Shown here: piece after piece, positions 1-8,794 of the stretch
Position numbering within the stretch: position 1 is the first letter of the stretch
Layout of the letters: every line of letters begins with the position of its first letter
Assembly (NCBI RefSeq): GCF_021190955.1
Contig: NZ_JAIOAO010000003.1
Coordinates: 496,001 to 560,000, forward strand
Source of the DNA: Parachryseolinea silvisoli
Lineage (GTDB): Bacteria; Bacteroidota; Bacteroidia; Cytophagales; Cyclobacteriaceae
Length of the DNA stretch: 64,000 bases
Direction of reading: 5' to 3'
The notes under the pieces: model-generated
What the model was told of the DNA's origin: nothing
The model's input: only the letters and a program-made list of their open reading frames with translations
Databases searched by the model: none
Position numbers and translations under genes: made by a program

Positions 1-437
1 CGTATCGCCCGGTGAACACCGGCTCCACAGTAATATCAATAAGCCTAAATGCGCGACAGCTAAACCCCGAAAGATCAGCTTCTCTCGGGTTCTTGGGGAC
101 AGTCGTAGTACCTTCATATCATCAAGTAAAATATTCCATGTGTTGACCGCGACCTATGCACGCACAAATTCTCGTTGGTCCGGTTGTACCTTCGGTTAAT
201 AAAAAAAGTAATATAATGTTTTCCAAACATGTGGGGGAAGTACAGGCGGTAGCAGGAGGCCATCAGTGGGGATTTCGTCCGCATGCAATCGGCTCAACGT
301 GGTCTGGGCTCTAACCGGAGCATCAGATCTGTTAACATCCGTGCGGAAGGATTTTATTATTATCTTGTCTTACCGGCCCTGCCCTATGGTGGAGCATGTA
401 TTAGAAGAATATTTCTCTCTCGTACCGGAGCATTCGG
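1..437. other. Intergenic or gene-end region, no gene recognised
   Basis: No open frame here resembles a protein I know. A short perfect inverted repeat (CCGGTG, two bases, CACCGG) lies near positions 9-22 and could be the end of a terminator for a gene outside the window. A 60-codon open frame at 266-448 overlaps the following gene by 11 bases and has no recognisable protein character. The stretch ACCGGAG at 424-430 is a plausible ribosome binding site for the next gene. Confidence 0.4.
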
Positions 438-3400
438 ATGACAAATAACATGCTTATGCGATATATTTCTGACGATATCCATCTGGTTGCAACAGATTTG
501 TCCAATCACCTAAGTTGCGAGCATTTGACCCAGCTGAACAGACGAGTGGCTGCCAGGGAAATACCGAGGCCTTCCTGGCATGACCCTTCACTAGAAGTAC
601 TCATAAAACGCGGTGAGGAACATGAAGCGGCCTATGTCGAATATTTGAAAACGAAAGGTCTTTCGTGGATATACTTAAAGGGACAACCGTTGGAGGCTAC
701 GCTCCAGGCAATGAAGGAGGGAAAGGATGTGATTGTCCAGGCTTTTCTGGAGGCGGGAAAGTGGTCGGGGTATTCGGACGTACTTCTGAAAGTGCCGGGG
801 AGAAGTAAATTCGGAGACTGGTCGTACGAAGTGCAGGATACTAAATTGTCACAAAATACAAGGGCCTCCGCAATTTTGCAGTTGTGTTTGTACTCCGAGT
901 TGTTATCGCTGCTTCAGGATAACGCCCCGGAGAAGATGCACATTGTAAAACCAGGTGTGCAATTTCCCGCCGAATCCTATCGCTTTGCTGAATTCCGGGC
1001 CTACTATAATTTGATTCGGAAGAATCTGGAGTACACGATAACCCGACCGGCGTTGCCAACATACCCCGACATTTCGGAGCACTGTTCGATCTGCAGCTGG
1101 TGGCGCCTATGCGACCAGAAGCGCCATGATGACGATCATCTTTCACTCGTAGCCGGCATACGATCGCTTCAGATCGTCGAGCTCGAAAGACAGAAGATCA
1201 CTACATTGGAACAGTTCGCAACGACAGACAAGCTTGCACGTCCGGAACGTGGCAATAAAGAAACACTCGATAAAAAGCAACGTCAGGCCAGTATACAGTT
1301 AGATGGTAGAAACCAGGCAAAGTTGCTCTATAATATTCAGCCGATAGAGCCTGGACGCGGGTTAAATCGGTTGCCGGATCCTGATGAAGGAGATGTTTAC
1401 TTCGATATCGAAGGCGATTCTTTTTACGAGGACGGAGGACTTGAATACATCCTGGGATATGTTTATAAGGAAAATGGGGAGCTGGTATATCGACGACTAT
1501 GGTCGACGAATCGGAAGGAAGAGGGACTTGCCTTTGAGCAATTTATGAAGTTCATAACGGCCAGATGGAAGCAGTATCCAAAGATGTATATTTATCACTT
1601 TGCGCCGTATGAACCTTCCGCGATCAAGCGATTGGCGCGGGTACATGCGCGGTTTGAACAGGAGGTAGATAGGCTACTTCGCGCCGAACGATTTATTGAC
1701 TTGCACGCCGTCTTTAAAGAGTCGTTACTTGCCAGTGTGGAGGTATATTCGCTGAAAGAGCTCGAGAGGTTTACCCCGTATACCCGGAAGGTGGCGCTGC
1801 ACGATGCCAGTGTGGCAAGAAAGTCGGTCGAGATCGCGTTGGAGCTTCATGATTTTAAATCACTACCGCATGAAACTGCCCAAACCGTCGAGGTATATAA
1901 CGAAGATGACTGCTTTGCTACCGAAGCACTGCATCGATGGTTAGAGAATTTACGTTCTGATAGTGCGCTGACCGGAACAAAGTTTGAACGGCCTGAATTG
2001 AGAACAGGCGAGGCCGGTGAGGAAATACAACAGTTGGATATTCGTTCGCAAGCAATTTATAAAGCATTGGTGGAAAAGTTGCCGGACGACAGGACAACGT
2101 GGACCAGCGAGCATCGTGCTAAATGGCTTTTGGCACACCAGGTTGAATATTTCAGACGGGAACTGAAAAGCGCATACTGGGAGTTCTTTCGTATTCATGA
2201 ATTGGAGCACGAAGATCTTTTGGAGGAGCGGCACGCGATATCAGGTTTGAAACTTGTTGCTGAGCTTCCCCGGGCGAAGGGGGAAAAGAACGTAACACAT
2301 CGCTATTCTTTCCCGCCACAAGAACTGAGTATCGGCGAGGGCGACATGCTGGTAGAAGTGCAGGGCGATGATGTGGGATCTGTCAAAGCTATTTCGCTCG
2401 AGAACTATACCATTGATATAAAGAAAACAGGAAAAACCGGTGAAGTTCATCCGGTCTCTGTACATGTAAGAGACATTATCGCTTCCGGCACACTCGAAGT
2501 ATCGCTGCTAAACCTTGCTAATGATGTTATTGAACATGGATTAGGACATACCTGGCCGGATCACGCGGCGAAGGATTTGCTCATGAAGCGGGATCCTAAG
2601 CTATCCGATGGGACCACGGGGGCCTTTGTACGGACGGGTGAAAATGTCGTGGATGCCGCGATCCGCATAGCGCTCAATCTCGACAAAAGCTACCTGGCGA
2701 TTCAGGGTCCGCCGGGGTCGGGTAAAACCTATACGGGAGCCAGGATGATTGTTGAATTGGTAAGGTCGGGTAAGAAAGTCGGAATCACAGCCGTTAGCCA
2801 CAAGGTTATTCGCAATCTTTCACTTGCAACGCTTAAAGAAGCATCAAAAGCTGGTCGTGGTATCAGCTTTGTCCATAAAGTTAGCGCGAAAGCGGATGTC
2901 TGCCCGGACGGAATTGTTGAAGTGACAAAAGCCGAGAAAGTGATCGCGGCGTTAAACGAAGGCAGTGTCGGATGTGGAACAGCGTGGCTTTGGGCAGAAA
3001 AGACTTCAATAGAGACATTAGACTATTTGTTTGTTGATGAAGCTGGCCAGATGTCTCTTTCCCATGTGCTGGCGGCATCACGCGCTGCCAGGAACCTCAT
3101 TTTGCTTGGAGACCCGCAACAACTGGAGCAGCCGCAGAAAGGGACCCACCCCGAAGGGAGTGATGTTGCAGCGCTTGCATATTTGCTGGAAGGGCACTTC
3201 ACGATACCTGAGGGAAGGGGTTTATTCCTCGGTATCACCCGGCGGCTTCACCCCGACATCTGCCGGTTTACATCTGAAATATTTTATGAGAACAAACTGC
3301 AATCCTTGCCCGGACTGGAGAAGCAGACGATCTCCGGGCGCACGCCCTTTGATGGAGCCGGACTATATTATGTCCCCGTGCAACACAAAGGAAGCCAAAG

Positions 3401-3857
3401 TAAGTCAAAAGAAGAGGTGGATGCCATCACTGCCATTGTAGGAAAGCTTTTAGCCGGCGGACGTTGGACAAATGAAGAAGGGGCGGAGCAGCAGATCACG
3501 CGAAAAGATATTCTCATCGTCGCGCCCTTTAATGCACAGGTAAGTGCACTTCGCGAACGTTTACCAGAAATTGAAATCGGTACGGTGGACAAGTTTCAGG
3601 GACAGGAGGGAGCCGTGGTTATTTACTCCATGACGTCCTCTACGGTTGAAGATGCACCCCGGGGAATGAGTTTTCTTTTTAATCCGAACCGACTGAATGT
3701 TGCCACCAGTCGGGCGAGGTGTATTTGTATCCTCGTAGCCAATCCCGGGTTGCTTCAGCCGGATTGTCGGACAATTGATCAGATGCGATGGGCAAATGCC
3801 TTGTGCAGGTATGTAGAAATGGCTCGGGAGGTTTCCGCTACCGAATTGTTAAAATAG
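438..3857 (+). CDS. TM0106-family RecB-like nuclease fused to SF1 helicase
   Basis: Predicted cytoplasmic nuclease-helicase acting on nucleic acid; its substrate is unknown. Three blocks follow each other. Residues about 60-230 hold a RecB-type PD-(D/E)XK nuclease core (EVQDTK near 131, then a Q-x3-Y segment), closed by a cysteine cluster near 216-225 of the kind that binds an Fe-S cluster. Residues about 310-510 look like an RNase H-like exonuclease fold (DIEGD near 319, NEDDC near 487). Residues about 740-1120 are a superfamily 1, Upf1/DNA2-like helicase: GPPGSGKT near 757, DEAG near 866, GDPQQL near 891, then DKFQGQE and TSRAR. All key motifs look intact. The start at 438 follows ACCGGAG with 7 bases of spacing; ATG codons at 450 and 456 are alternatives. 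It stands alone. Repair or a defence role are both possible; context decides neither. Confidence 0.88.
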   Translation: MTNNMLMRYISDDIHLVATDLSNHLSCEHLTQLNRRVAAREIPRPSWHDPSLEVLIKRGEEHEAAYVEYLKTKGLSWIYLKGQPLEATLQAMKEGKDVIVQAFLEAGKWSGYSDVLLKVPGRSKFGDWSYEVQDTKLSQNTRASAILQLCLYSELLSLLQDNAPEKMHIVKPGVQFPAESYRFAEFRAYYNLIRKNLEYTITRPALPTYPDISEHCSICSWWRLCDQKRHDDDHLSLVAGIRSLQIVELERQKITTLEQFATTDKLARPERGNKETLDKKQRQASIQLDGRNQAKLLYNIQPIEPGRGLNRLPDPDEGDVYFDIEGDSFYEDGGLEYILGYVYKENGELVYRRLWSTNRKEEGLAFEQFMKFITARWKQYPKMYIYHFAPYEPSAIKRLARVHARFEQEVDRLLRAERFIDLHAVFKESLLASVEVYSLKELERFTPYTRKVALHDASVARKSVEIALELHDFKSLPHETAQTVEVYNEDDCFATEALHRWLENLRSDSALTGTKFERPELRTGEAGEEIQQLDIRSQAIYKALVEKLPDDRTTWTSEHRAKWLLAHQVEYFRRELKSAYWEFFRIHELEHEDLLEERHAISGLKLVAELPRAKGEKNVTHRYSFPPQELSIGEGDMLVEVQGDDVGSVKAISLENYTIDIKKTGKTGEVHPVSVHVRDIIASGTLEVSLLNLANDVIEHGLGHTWPDHAAKDLLMKRDPKLSDGTTGAFVRTGENVVDAAIRIALNLDKSYLAIQGPPGSGKTYTGARMIVELVRSGKKVGITAVSHKVIRNLSLATLKEASKAGRGISFVHKVSAKADVCPDGIVEVTKAEKVIAALNEGSVGCGTAWLWAEKTSIETLDYLFVDEAGQMSLSHVLAASRAARNLILLGDPQQLEQPQKGTHPEGSDVAALAYLLEGHFTIPEGRGLFLGITRRLHPDICRFTSEIFYENKLQSLPGLEKQTISGRTPFDGAGLYYVPVQHKGSQSKSKEEVDAITAIVGKLLAGGRWTNEEGAEQQITRKDILIVAPFNAQVSALRERLPEIEIGTVDKFQGQEGAVVIYSMTSSTVEDAPRGMSFLFNPNRLNVATSRARCICILVANPGLLQPDCRTIDQMRWANALCRYVEMAREVSATELLK

Positions 3858-3958
3858 GTATATACTTCCATGGTCACTCGGCCTATGACGCTCAGTGCCT
3901 CGCGTTGCAGCCAGTGATTTCGGGGAATAGGTTTAATGATCACCAGGACGGAATTTAC

Positions 3959-3966
3959 TACCTTTG
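3959..3966 (+). promoter_or_regulatory. Bacteroidota-type -7 promoter element
   Basis: TACCTTTG fits the TAnnTTTG consensus of Bacteroidota housekeeping promoters. It ends 13 bases before the ATG of the receiver-domain gene at 3980, which would give a very short leader. No convincing TTG element is seen at the -33 distance. Confidence 0.5.
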
Positions 3967-3979
3967 ACAAAAAAAAGAA

Positions 3980-4360
3980 ATGCTGATTCTTTATGCCGAG
4001 GATGACATCGAGGACTTCGACTTTTTCTCCGAGATACTCCAGGAATTCAATCCCAAGGCGACGGCGTTGAATGCGGTTAATGGCCTCCAGGCCATCGAAA
4101 TCTTGCAGGAGCTGACAGTCCTCCCGAACGCGGTCTTTTTGGATGTTAATATGCCAACCATGGATGGTAAGGCCTGCCTTAAAGCATTGAAAGGGGACGA
4201 GACATTGAAAGCGATTCCTGTATATGTTTACTCAACCGGTGTAAGCCCCCGCGATATTGAGCAATGTATGCAGCTCGGCGCCGCGGCAGTCATTACGAAG
4301 CCGCTATCCCTGGACGAGGCCAGAACGTCGTTAGGGAAGGTTTTTGCTCAGCTTGATTAA
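3980..4360 (+). CDS. Stand-alone response regulator receiver domain (CheY-like)
   Basis: A single receiver domain of 126 residues without an output domain. It would accept a phosphoryl group from a histidine kinase and act by protein-protein contact. The acidic pair is at the E-D-D near residues 7-9, the phospho-acceptor is Asp55 in FLDVNMP, the switch Ser/Thr lies near 85-86 and the conserved Lys is at 107 in ITKP. All catalytic positions are present. No kinase gene is adjacent, so its partner is unknown. Lone receivers of this kind are common in Cytophagales. A TAnnTTTG element just upstream supports the chosen start. Confidence 0.88.
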   Translation: MLILYAEDDIEDFDFFSEILQEFNPKATALNAVNGLQAIEILQELTVLPNAVFLDVNMPTMDGKACLKALKGDETLKAIPVYVYSTGVSPRDIEQCMQLGAAAVITKPLSLDEARTSLGKVFAQLD

Positions 4361-4390
4361 TTCAGAAATCCTAAAGGTCATGTTAAAAGT

Positions 4391-4657
4391 ATGCTGGACT
4401 TAAATACACACTATGTCAGCGAGCGACTTGAGGCGCCGGATGCCTTTAAGGATTTGTTTACTCATTTTTATGTCGCCAGAAACGGGACGGATCAGGCAAT
4501 CCGCAAGACCCTCGTGCCAACTTTTCAAACGATGATGGTATTTAGCCTTGGTAGTCCGATAGGTTTGAAATCCACGGTGGGCAGCGCCATTGACATTGAC
4601 GGTGCTATTGTTTTAGGCCCTATAAAGCAACCGTTGGAGTATATACTTCGTCGCTGA
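4391..4657 (+). pseudogene. Truncated N-terminus of an AraC-family regulator
   Basis: The 88 residues resemble the first third of Bacteroidota AraC regulators whose N-terminal sensor contains a conserved VLGPIKQ stretch, seen here near residues 74-80. The protein stops right after this, and no helix-turn-helix follows, so it cannot bind DNA as expected. The end of the homology coincides with the beginning of an NmrA-type reductase tail in another reading frame (next entry). I read this as a deletion scar that joined two neighbouring genes. It could still be expressed as a short peptide, but I see no reason to assign a function. Confidence 0.6.
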
Positions 4658-4925
4658 ATGTTTTTCGACGGCACTTGGTCGCAGGATCGAATTTATTGAC
4701 GTTCCTCCCCAGCAGATGAGAGCGGCTTTGCTTCAGTTTGGATTTCCGGAATGGCAGGCTGATGGATTATTGGAGGACTACGCGCATTATAGTCGCCAGG
4801 AGGCAAGTCTTGTTAATGGTTGCGTAGAAGAAATCACTGGAAAAAAGGCGAGGAGCTTTGAGGAGTTTACGAAAGACTATGCGCCGGTATTTTTGGCGCT
4901 GCCGAAGGCAGGAGGAAAGCATTAG
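4650..4925 (+). pseudogene. C-terminal remnant of an NmrA-like NAD(P)-binding reductase
   Basis: Reading upstream of the ATG at 4716 in the same frame gives a stretch typical of the end of NmrA-family, SDR-like reductases: an ALGRRIEFIDVPP segment, then FGFPEWQADGLLEDY. The homology begins near 4650, where the truncated AraC fragment ends in a different frame; a stop in this frame lies at 4623. The Rossmann N-terminus with its glycine motif is absent, so the product cannot bind a nicotinamide cofactor in the usual way. The exact left edge is uncertain by about ten bases. A short protein from ATG 4716 (69 residues) is possible but probably meaningless. Confidence 0.6.
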
Positions 4926-4946
4926 GACTTTAGGCAAGAGCAAGTA

Positions 4947-4975
4947 AAGGGCCGTCTTTTTTTAAGACGGCCCTT
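4947..4975. terminator. Hairpin terminator, 12-bp perfect stem
   Basis: AAGGGCCGTCTT pairs with AAGACGGCCCTT around a five-T loop. It lies between the pseudogene pair and the convergent SDR gene and could stop transcription from both sides, although no long T-run follows the stem. Confidence 0.6.
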
Positions 4976-5030
4976 GCGTACACGTGACTCGAGCGACGTG
5001 GACTGCGCTTCATCGTGCGCCATTAACAGA

Positions 5031-5777
5031 TTACCAGGGTTGCTCGGTGGGGAGAATAAAAATCTCGGAAACATTTACATGATCGGGTGCCTGCACCGCA
5101 TAGAGCACACTATTGGCGATGTCCTCGGGTGTGAGGAATGTCATTTGTCTGGCCAGATCATCCATATTCTTGCGATACTTTGCGTCTGTGATCTGGTCAT
5201 ATAGTTCCGTGGTGACGGCGCCAGGCTGTAACGAAGTTACACGGATTTTATATTTGGCTGACAATTCCATTCGCATAATATCGGAGAATGCCGCCACAGC
5301 ATGCTTCGTAGCGCAGTACACGCTCAGGCCGGTAAACAGCTTTCTGCCGGCAATCGAAGACAAGTTGAAAATATGCCCTGAGTTTTGTTTTATGAGTTGT
5401 GGCAACACGGCCGCCGTTGTATTCAAGAGCCCTTTAATGTTTACGTCCACCATTTTGTGCCATTCTTCCACCTTTAACGTTTCGATATCCGACAAAGGCA
5501 TTATACCTGCATTATTCACAAGAATATCGATCTGACCGTACTTTTTTAATAAACTGCTTACGCCGGCATGGATCGTTTCGGGATTCGTTACATCCATTTC
5601 CAGAACGATACCTTCACCGCCCTCTTTTTCAATATCCGCCAGTAGCGCTTTTAACTTCTGCGTTCTGCGCGCAGCAAGCCCCACCCGAACGCCGTTCGCG
5701 GCAAGTAACCGGGCGACTCCTTCACCGATGCCACTGGATGCGCCGGTGATCAATGCAACTTTCTTTTCGAGTTTCAT
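5031..5777 (-). CDS. SDR-family oxidoreductase
   Basis: A classical short-chain dehydrogenase/reductase of 248 residues, cytoplasmic and NAD(P)(H)-dependent. The cofactor motif TGASSGIG sits near residues 11-18, NNAG near 88-91, the catalytic Ser in NLSS near 140 and the Y-x3-K pair in YCATK near 153-157. The pattern resembles the YdfG/serine-dehydrogenase-like group of general alcohol reductases, but the substrate cannot be read from sequence. It is transcribed away from the SnoaL-like gene at 6170; the roughly 390-base gap between them presumably carries both promoters. The start at 5777 gives the usual 10 residues before the glycine motif. Confidence 0.9.
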   Translation of the reverse strand: MKLEKKVALITGASSGIGEGVARLLAANGVRVGLAARRTQKLKALLADIEKEGGEGIVLEMDVTNPETIHAGVSSLLKKYGQIDILVNNAGIMPLSDIETLKVEEWHKMVDVNIKGLLNTTAAVLPQLIKQNSGHIFNLSSIAGRKLFTGLSVYCATKHAVAAFSDIMRMELSAKYKIRVTSLQPGAVTTELYDQITDAKYRKNMDDLARQMTFLTPEDIANSVLYAVQAPDHVNVSEIFILPTEQPW

Positions 5778-6089
5778 ATCGTATATATTTTTGGTTGATA
5801 ATAGAAGAGGTGTTTAGATACACCTATACCCCTTCGTTTATGGAACAAAAATATTGCGTTCTGTAAACACCGTACTTGCGTTGTTCAGACAAATACTTAC
5901 ATCCATCAAACAGCTTTCGATAACGGGGAAGTTAAATCGGTCTACCCGCGTTCAGCTATGGGGCTTTCGCTTTCGGCCAGAAGGTCCTCTTTATTTATAG
6001 TCTCGCCTGCCGCATGATGGTTTTTGATAATGTTTGTTTTTTGCAAGCATCTGTTTGATTGTCGATAGGTTCGCGATCTATCGATTGGA

Positions 6090-6097
6090 TAGTTTTG
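6090..6097 (+). promoter_or_regulatory. -7 promoter element for the SnoaL-like gene
   Basis: TAGTTTTG matches TAnnTTTG. Just upstream lies the short inverted repeat CGATAG...CTATCG (6063-6068 and 6077-6082), which could be a regulator site. A clear -33 TTG is not seen, so the call is tentative. Confidence 0.4.
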
Positions 6098-6169
6098 TAT
6101 CGATGATTGCAATTCATACTGTCGTACGAACTTCGATTTCATTATATCATTCTTTAACTTAATATCTAT

Positions 6170-6688
6170 ATGAACAAAAATTCCCATTTCACCAGGATGT
6201 CTGTATTTCTTTTTCTGATCGGTTTTATCGCGATAATTCAGACTAACGCACAAGAGAAAAAACTCACGGAAAACGAAAAAATCATCAAAAAACTTTACGA
6301 GGCCGTTAACGCCAAAGACATGGATTATATTCGCAGTTTGGGTGATCCGGCCAGCGAATGGCTGGATGTTCCTTTTAACGTCACTACAAAGGGAGTCAAT
6401 GCGATTCACGATCCCTGGAAGAGCTGGTTCGATATTTTTCCAGATGCTACCTGTGAAGTCCAGAGCCTTGTGGGCATGGGTGACTATGTCATTGCCAGGG
6501 GAAAAGGACGCGGCACTCATAAGGGAGTCTTCCATTCGCCTGCTGGCGTACTGGAGCCCCGTGGTGCTTCACTCGAAACAGATTTCTGCGACGTTTACCG
6601 ATTGAAAAACGGCAAAATTATCCGCGCGGATTCTTATTTCGATTTCTACCTGGTGCTTTCCCAGTTGGCGCCGGAGAAGGTTAAATAA
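6170..6688 (+). CDS. Secreted SnoaL-like (NTF2-fold) protein
   Basis: A 172-residue protein with an N-terminal signal peptide (hydrophobic stretch at about 9-26 ending in TNAQ), so it should be exported to the periplasm. The mature part is a SnoaL/polyketide-cyclase-type NTF2 fold: the helix ENEKIIKKLYEAVNAKDMDY, then an acidic-aromatic strand WKSWFDIFPDATCE and a DVYRLKNGKI strand typical of ester cyclase-like proteins. Members catalyse ring closures or bind small hydrophobic ligands; many are uncharacterised and the reaction here is unknown. It is followed by a strong terminator, so it is a single-gene unit. Confidence 0.78.
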   Translation: MNKNSHFTRMSVFLFLIGFIAIIQTNAQEKKLTENEKIIKKLYEAVNAKDMDYIRSLGDPASEWLDVPFNVTTKGVNAIHDPWKSWFDIFPDATCEVQSLVGMGDYVIARGKGRGTHKGVFHSPAGVLEPRGASLETDFCDVYRLKNGKIIRADSYFDFYLVLSQLAPEKVK

Positions 6689-6704
6689 TCTTTCCTATAA
6701 TTAT

Positions 6705-6735
6705 GAGCAAGCCCGCCTCAATGGCGGGCTTGCTC
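6705..6735 (+). terminator. Intrinsic terminator after the SnoaL-like gene
   Basis: A perfect 13-base stem (GAGCAAGCCCGCC with GGCGGGCTTGCTC) with a five-base loop, followed by GTTTA. It also lies just past the 3' end of the convergent AraC gene at 6767, so it may serve both. Confidence 0.8.
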
Positions 6736-6766
6736 GTTTAAATTCCATCATGAAAAGGAGTGCTAC

Positions 6767-7846
6767 TTACGAATCGCTAGTCGACAACGTTAGTACCCGT
6801 GACGTTTCCGCCACACGCAGTTTTGGATGATGACCTGGTAACGCGGTACAACGCTCTGCCCAAGTTGCAGGTGGAAAAAGTAGATGTTCTTCCTGACCAT
6901 AGGCGGATATCAAACTCCGATCAGCCAGTTGCAGTCGCGATGGTGGCTGGCCCGTGAGCCTTTTAAAAAAGTTCGTAAAATGCGCGGGCTGATCGAAACC
7001 AAGTGAATAGCCGACATCAGCAATGGTTCGGTCCCCTTCGGCGAGTAACCGGCATGCCTCCTTCAGCAGGCGTTCTGAAATCAGCCTCGATGTCGTCTTG
7101 CCCGTAACGGCCTTCACGGATCGGTTGAGATGATTGACGTGCACGCAAAGATGTTCAGCAAAGTCGCTCGCAGAGTATTGCATCGACGGCCGGGATGTGG
7201 CCGTCAGCGAAAATTGCGCTTCCAGCATACTGAGGAAACGTTGCGTTATTCTGAGCTTCGACGACTGCGCACGCGGGTCGCAGGAAGTCGAAGCAATTTT
7301 TGCAACGTAGTGGATCAGTTCCAGGATGTACGTTCGTACCAGGTCTTTTTTGAACCGGTAGTCTGATGACAGATCAGAAGAGATTCGCTCCAATATTTTG
7401 CGAACATTTGCCTTTTCAGCGGCGTCGAGTTGATAAGACCAGTGTGAATTTCCATTTAATAATCGCAGTAGCATCAAACGCGTCACAGGGGAAGATGCGA
7501 GATACTCATCTGTAATTTCGTACGCAAAACCTGTAGCCCCTTCCAACGGTATCTCGTGAGGTGTGTCAATTTTGGAATGAAGGAAAATAATCGAATCGCC
7601 GGATGCGGCGTCTGAGTAAATGGTTGTGTTACCTCGCGGCGCTTGTTCATTCACTATAAGGGCCACGGTATATACCATTTCGCCCTGTTCCCCGCTATCC
7701 ATTCCAAAGATCCGATCCAGCGAAACTATTTTCATGGTAGAACCAGGCTTTTTGACTGTGTTACATTGCACGCCATACTTTGATTTAGAAGTGTTCCCAT
7801 TCTTAAAAAAATGATTAACTCTTTCCGAACTCAAAAAAGATGTCAA
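6767..7846 (-). CDS. AraC-family transcriptional regulator
   Basis: DNA-binding regulator with an N-terminal sensor part (residues about 40-230) and a C-terminal AraC double helix-turn-helix (about 235-335; H-V-N-H-L-N-R-S, then IADVGYSLGFDQPAHFTNFFKR). A serine/proline-poor tail of about 25 residues follows. The annotated start gives 359 residues; the Met at residue 38 (position 7735) is an attractive alternative because the first 37 residues look unlike the family. Its start lies 26 bases after the stop of the NADP-binding gene at 7873, on the same strand, so the two form an operon and the regulator may control it or respond to its product. The inducer is unknown. Confidence 0.85.
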   Translation of the reverse strand: MTSFLSSERVNHFFKNGNTSKSKYGVQCNTVKKPGSTMKIVSLDRIFGMDSGEQGEMVYTVALIVNEQAPRGNTTIYSDAASGDSIIFLHSKIDTPHEIPLEGATGFAYEITDEYLASSPVTRLMLLRLLNGNSHWSYQLDAAEKANVRKILERISSDLSSDYRFKKDLVRTYILELIHYVAKIASTSCDPRAQSSKLRITQRFLSMLEAQFSLTATSRPSMQYSASDFAEHLCVHVNHLNRSVKAVTGKTTSRLISERLLKEACRLLAEGDRTIADVGYSLGFDQPAHFTNFFKRLTGQPPSRLQLADRSLISAYGQEEHLLFPPATWAERCTALPGHHPKLRVAETSRVLTLSTSDS

Positions 7847-7872
7847 ACCGCCAGCGATGGAGGTCTTTGAAC

Positions 7873-8466
7873 CTATAACCGGATCAGATTCAACCCCGAC
7901 AAAGGTCCGCCGAAGGTCTGGATCTTTCCGCCGGTGTCGAGATCACCCAGATCGACGGGGGCGAAGCCGAGAGTTTTTAGCAGTGCTTTTACTTTTTCCT
8001 TTGATGCAGGTTCGTCGCCGGACAAAAACACCACACGATTGCCGCCCGCTTCCTTCGGATTCTGTGCGAGGGTTGATGCCTCGAGTGTATTAAATACCTT
8101 TACCACTTTTGCGTGGTTTGCATATGACTGGACTATTTTAGTAGAGACCTGTCCCCCGAGGTCCATCGGTTTAAATTCCGGGAACTGGATGGCGTTATTC
8201 GTATCGAGAATAATCTGATTGTCTGTAAATCGTAACGGGCCCAATACGCGGGGAATCTCCTCCCAGGGGATCGACAATAACACAACATCCGCCTTCGCTG
8301 CTTCTTCTACCGTCCCGGTAGAAACGTTCGTGCCGAAACCTGCGGCAATTTCACGCAGGGAATCTGCACCCGACTTGTTACTCATGATTACCTGATAGCC
8401 CGCCTTCGCGACGTGCCCGACAAATGCTTTTGCAATTCTTCCAGCTCCAATTGTTCCTATTACCAT
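7873..8466 (-). CDS. NADPH-dependent F420-reductase-like NADP-binding protein
   Basis: A 197-residue Rossmann protein of the 'NADP oxidoreductase, coenzyme F420-dependent' family. The N-terminus carries GTIGAGRIAKAF (G-x-G-x2-A type), then VVLLSIPWEEIP and LDTNNAI as in the family. The length matches the stand-alone N-terminal domain. Bacteroidota generally lack F420, so the protein more likely reduces an unknown carbonyl or imine with NADPH (inference). It is the first gene of a two-gene operon with the AraC regulator downstream. Confidence 0.82.
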   Translation of the reverse strand: MVIGTIGAGRIAKAFVGHVAKAGYQVIMSNKSGADSLREIAAGFGTNVSTGTVEEAAKADVVLLSIPWEEIPRVLGPLRFTDNQIILDTNNAIQFPEFKPMDLGGQVSTKIVQSYANHAKVVKVFNTLEASTLAQNPKEAGGNRVVFLSGDEPASKEKVKALLKTLGFAPVDLGDLDTGGKIQTFGGPLSGLNLIRL

Positions 8467-8794
8467 ATCATTTTTAAATTTAGTGTCTGATACTTCTGTT
8501 GTTCGATGTGACTTTCATGTAGGGTGTCGTGAAACACAAATGTATACTGCCACAGGCCGGTTATCACTGGATATTATCATGATGGTTTTGTATAACACCA
8601 TTCGAGCGAGCTGCTTACTTGCTATACTTGCGGGCATGGAGCAAGACCATTGCCCGCTTACCGGGACGAATTTGATTATTTAAAATGGAGGCAATGCGTT
8701 CGTTGTGCAATCGTCGCCGGAACAATTTTAAGAAGTGCGCTATACTTTTGTTAAGAGAATCATTTAGATTCGCTCTTTGATGCGTTAAGACATC
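8467..8794. other. Divergent intergenic region
   Basis: Between two divergent genes. It contains a 7-base inverted repeat GCGGGCA...TGCCCGC at 8630-8636 and 8651-8657 that could be an operator or a small hairpin, a -7-like element at 8743, and the 12-base string GCGTTAAGACAT at 8782-8793 that recurs at 15478-15489 before the paralogous response regulator. Open frames in the region have no protein character. Confidence 0.5.
8743..8750 (+). promoter_or_regulatory. -7 promoter element for the first sigma-54 response regulator
   Basis: TACTTTTG fits TAnnTTTG. It lies 44 bases before the ATG at 8795. The -33 region shows no clear TTG. Confidence 0.4.

Noticed and set aside
266-448. 60-codon plus frame before the nuclease-helicase gene
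   Set aside because: Overlaps the next start, no homology I can see, no promoter or ribosome site.
5942-6535. 197-codon minus-strand frame overlapping the SnoaL-like gene
   Set aside because: No protein character; the plus-strand gene has a signal peptide and family motifs.
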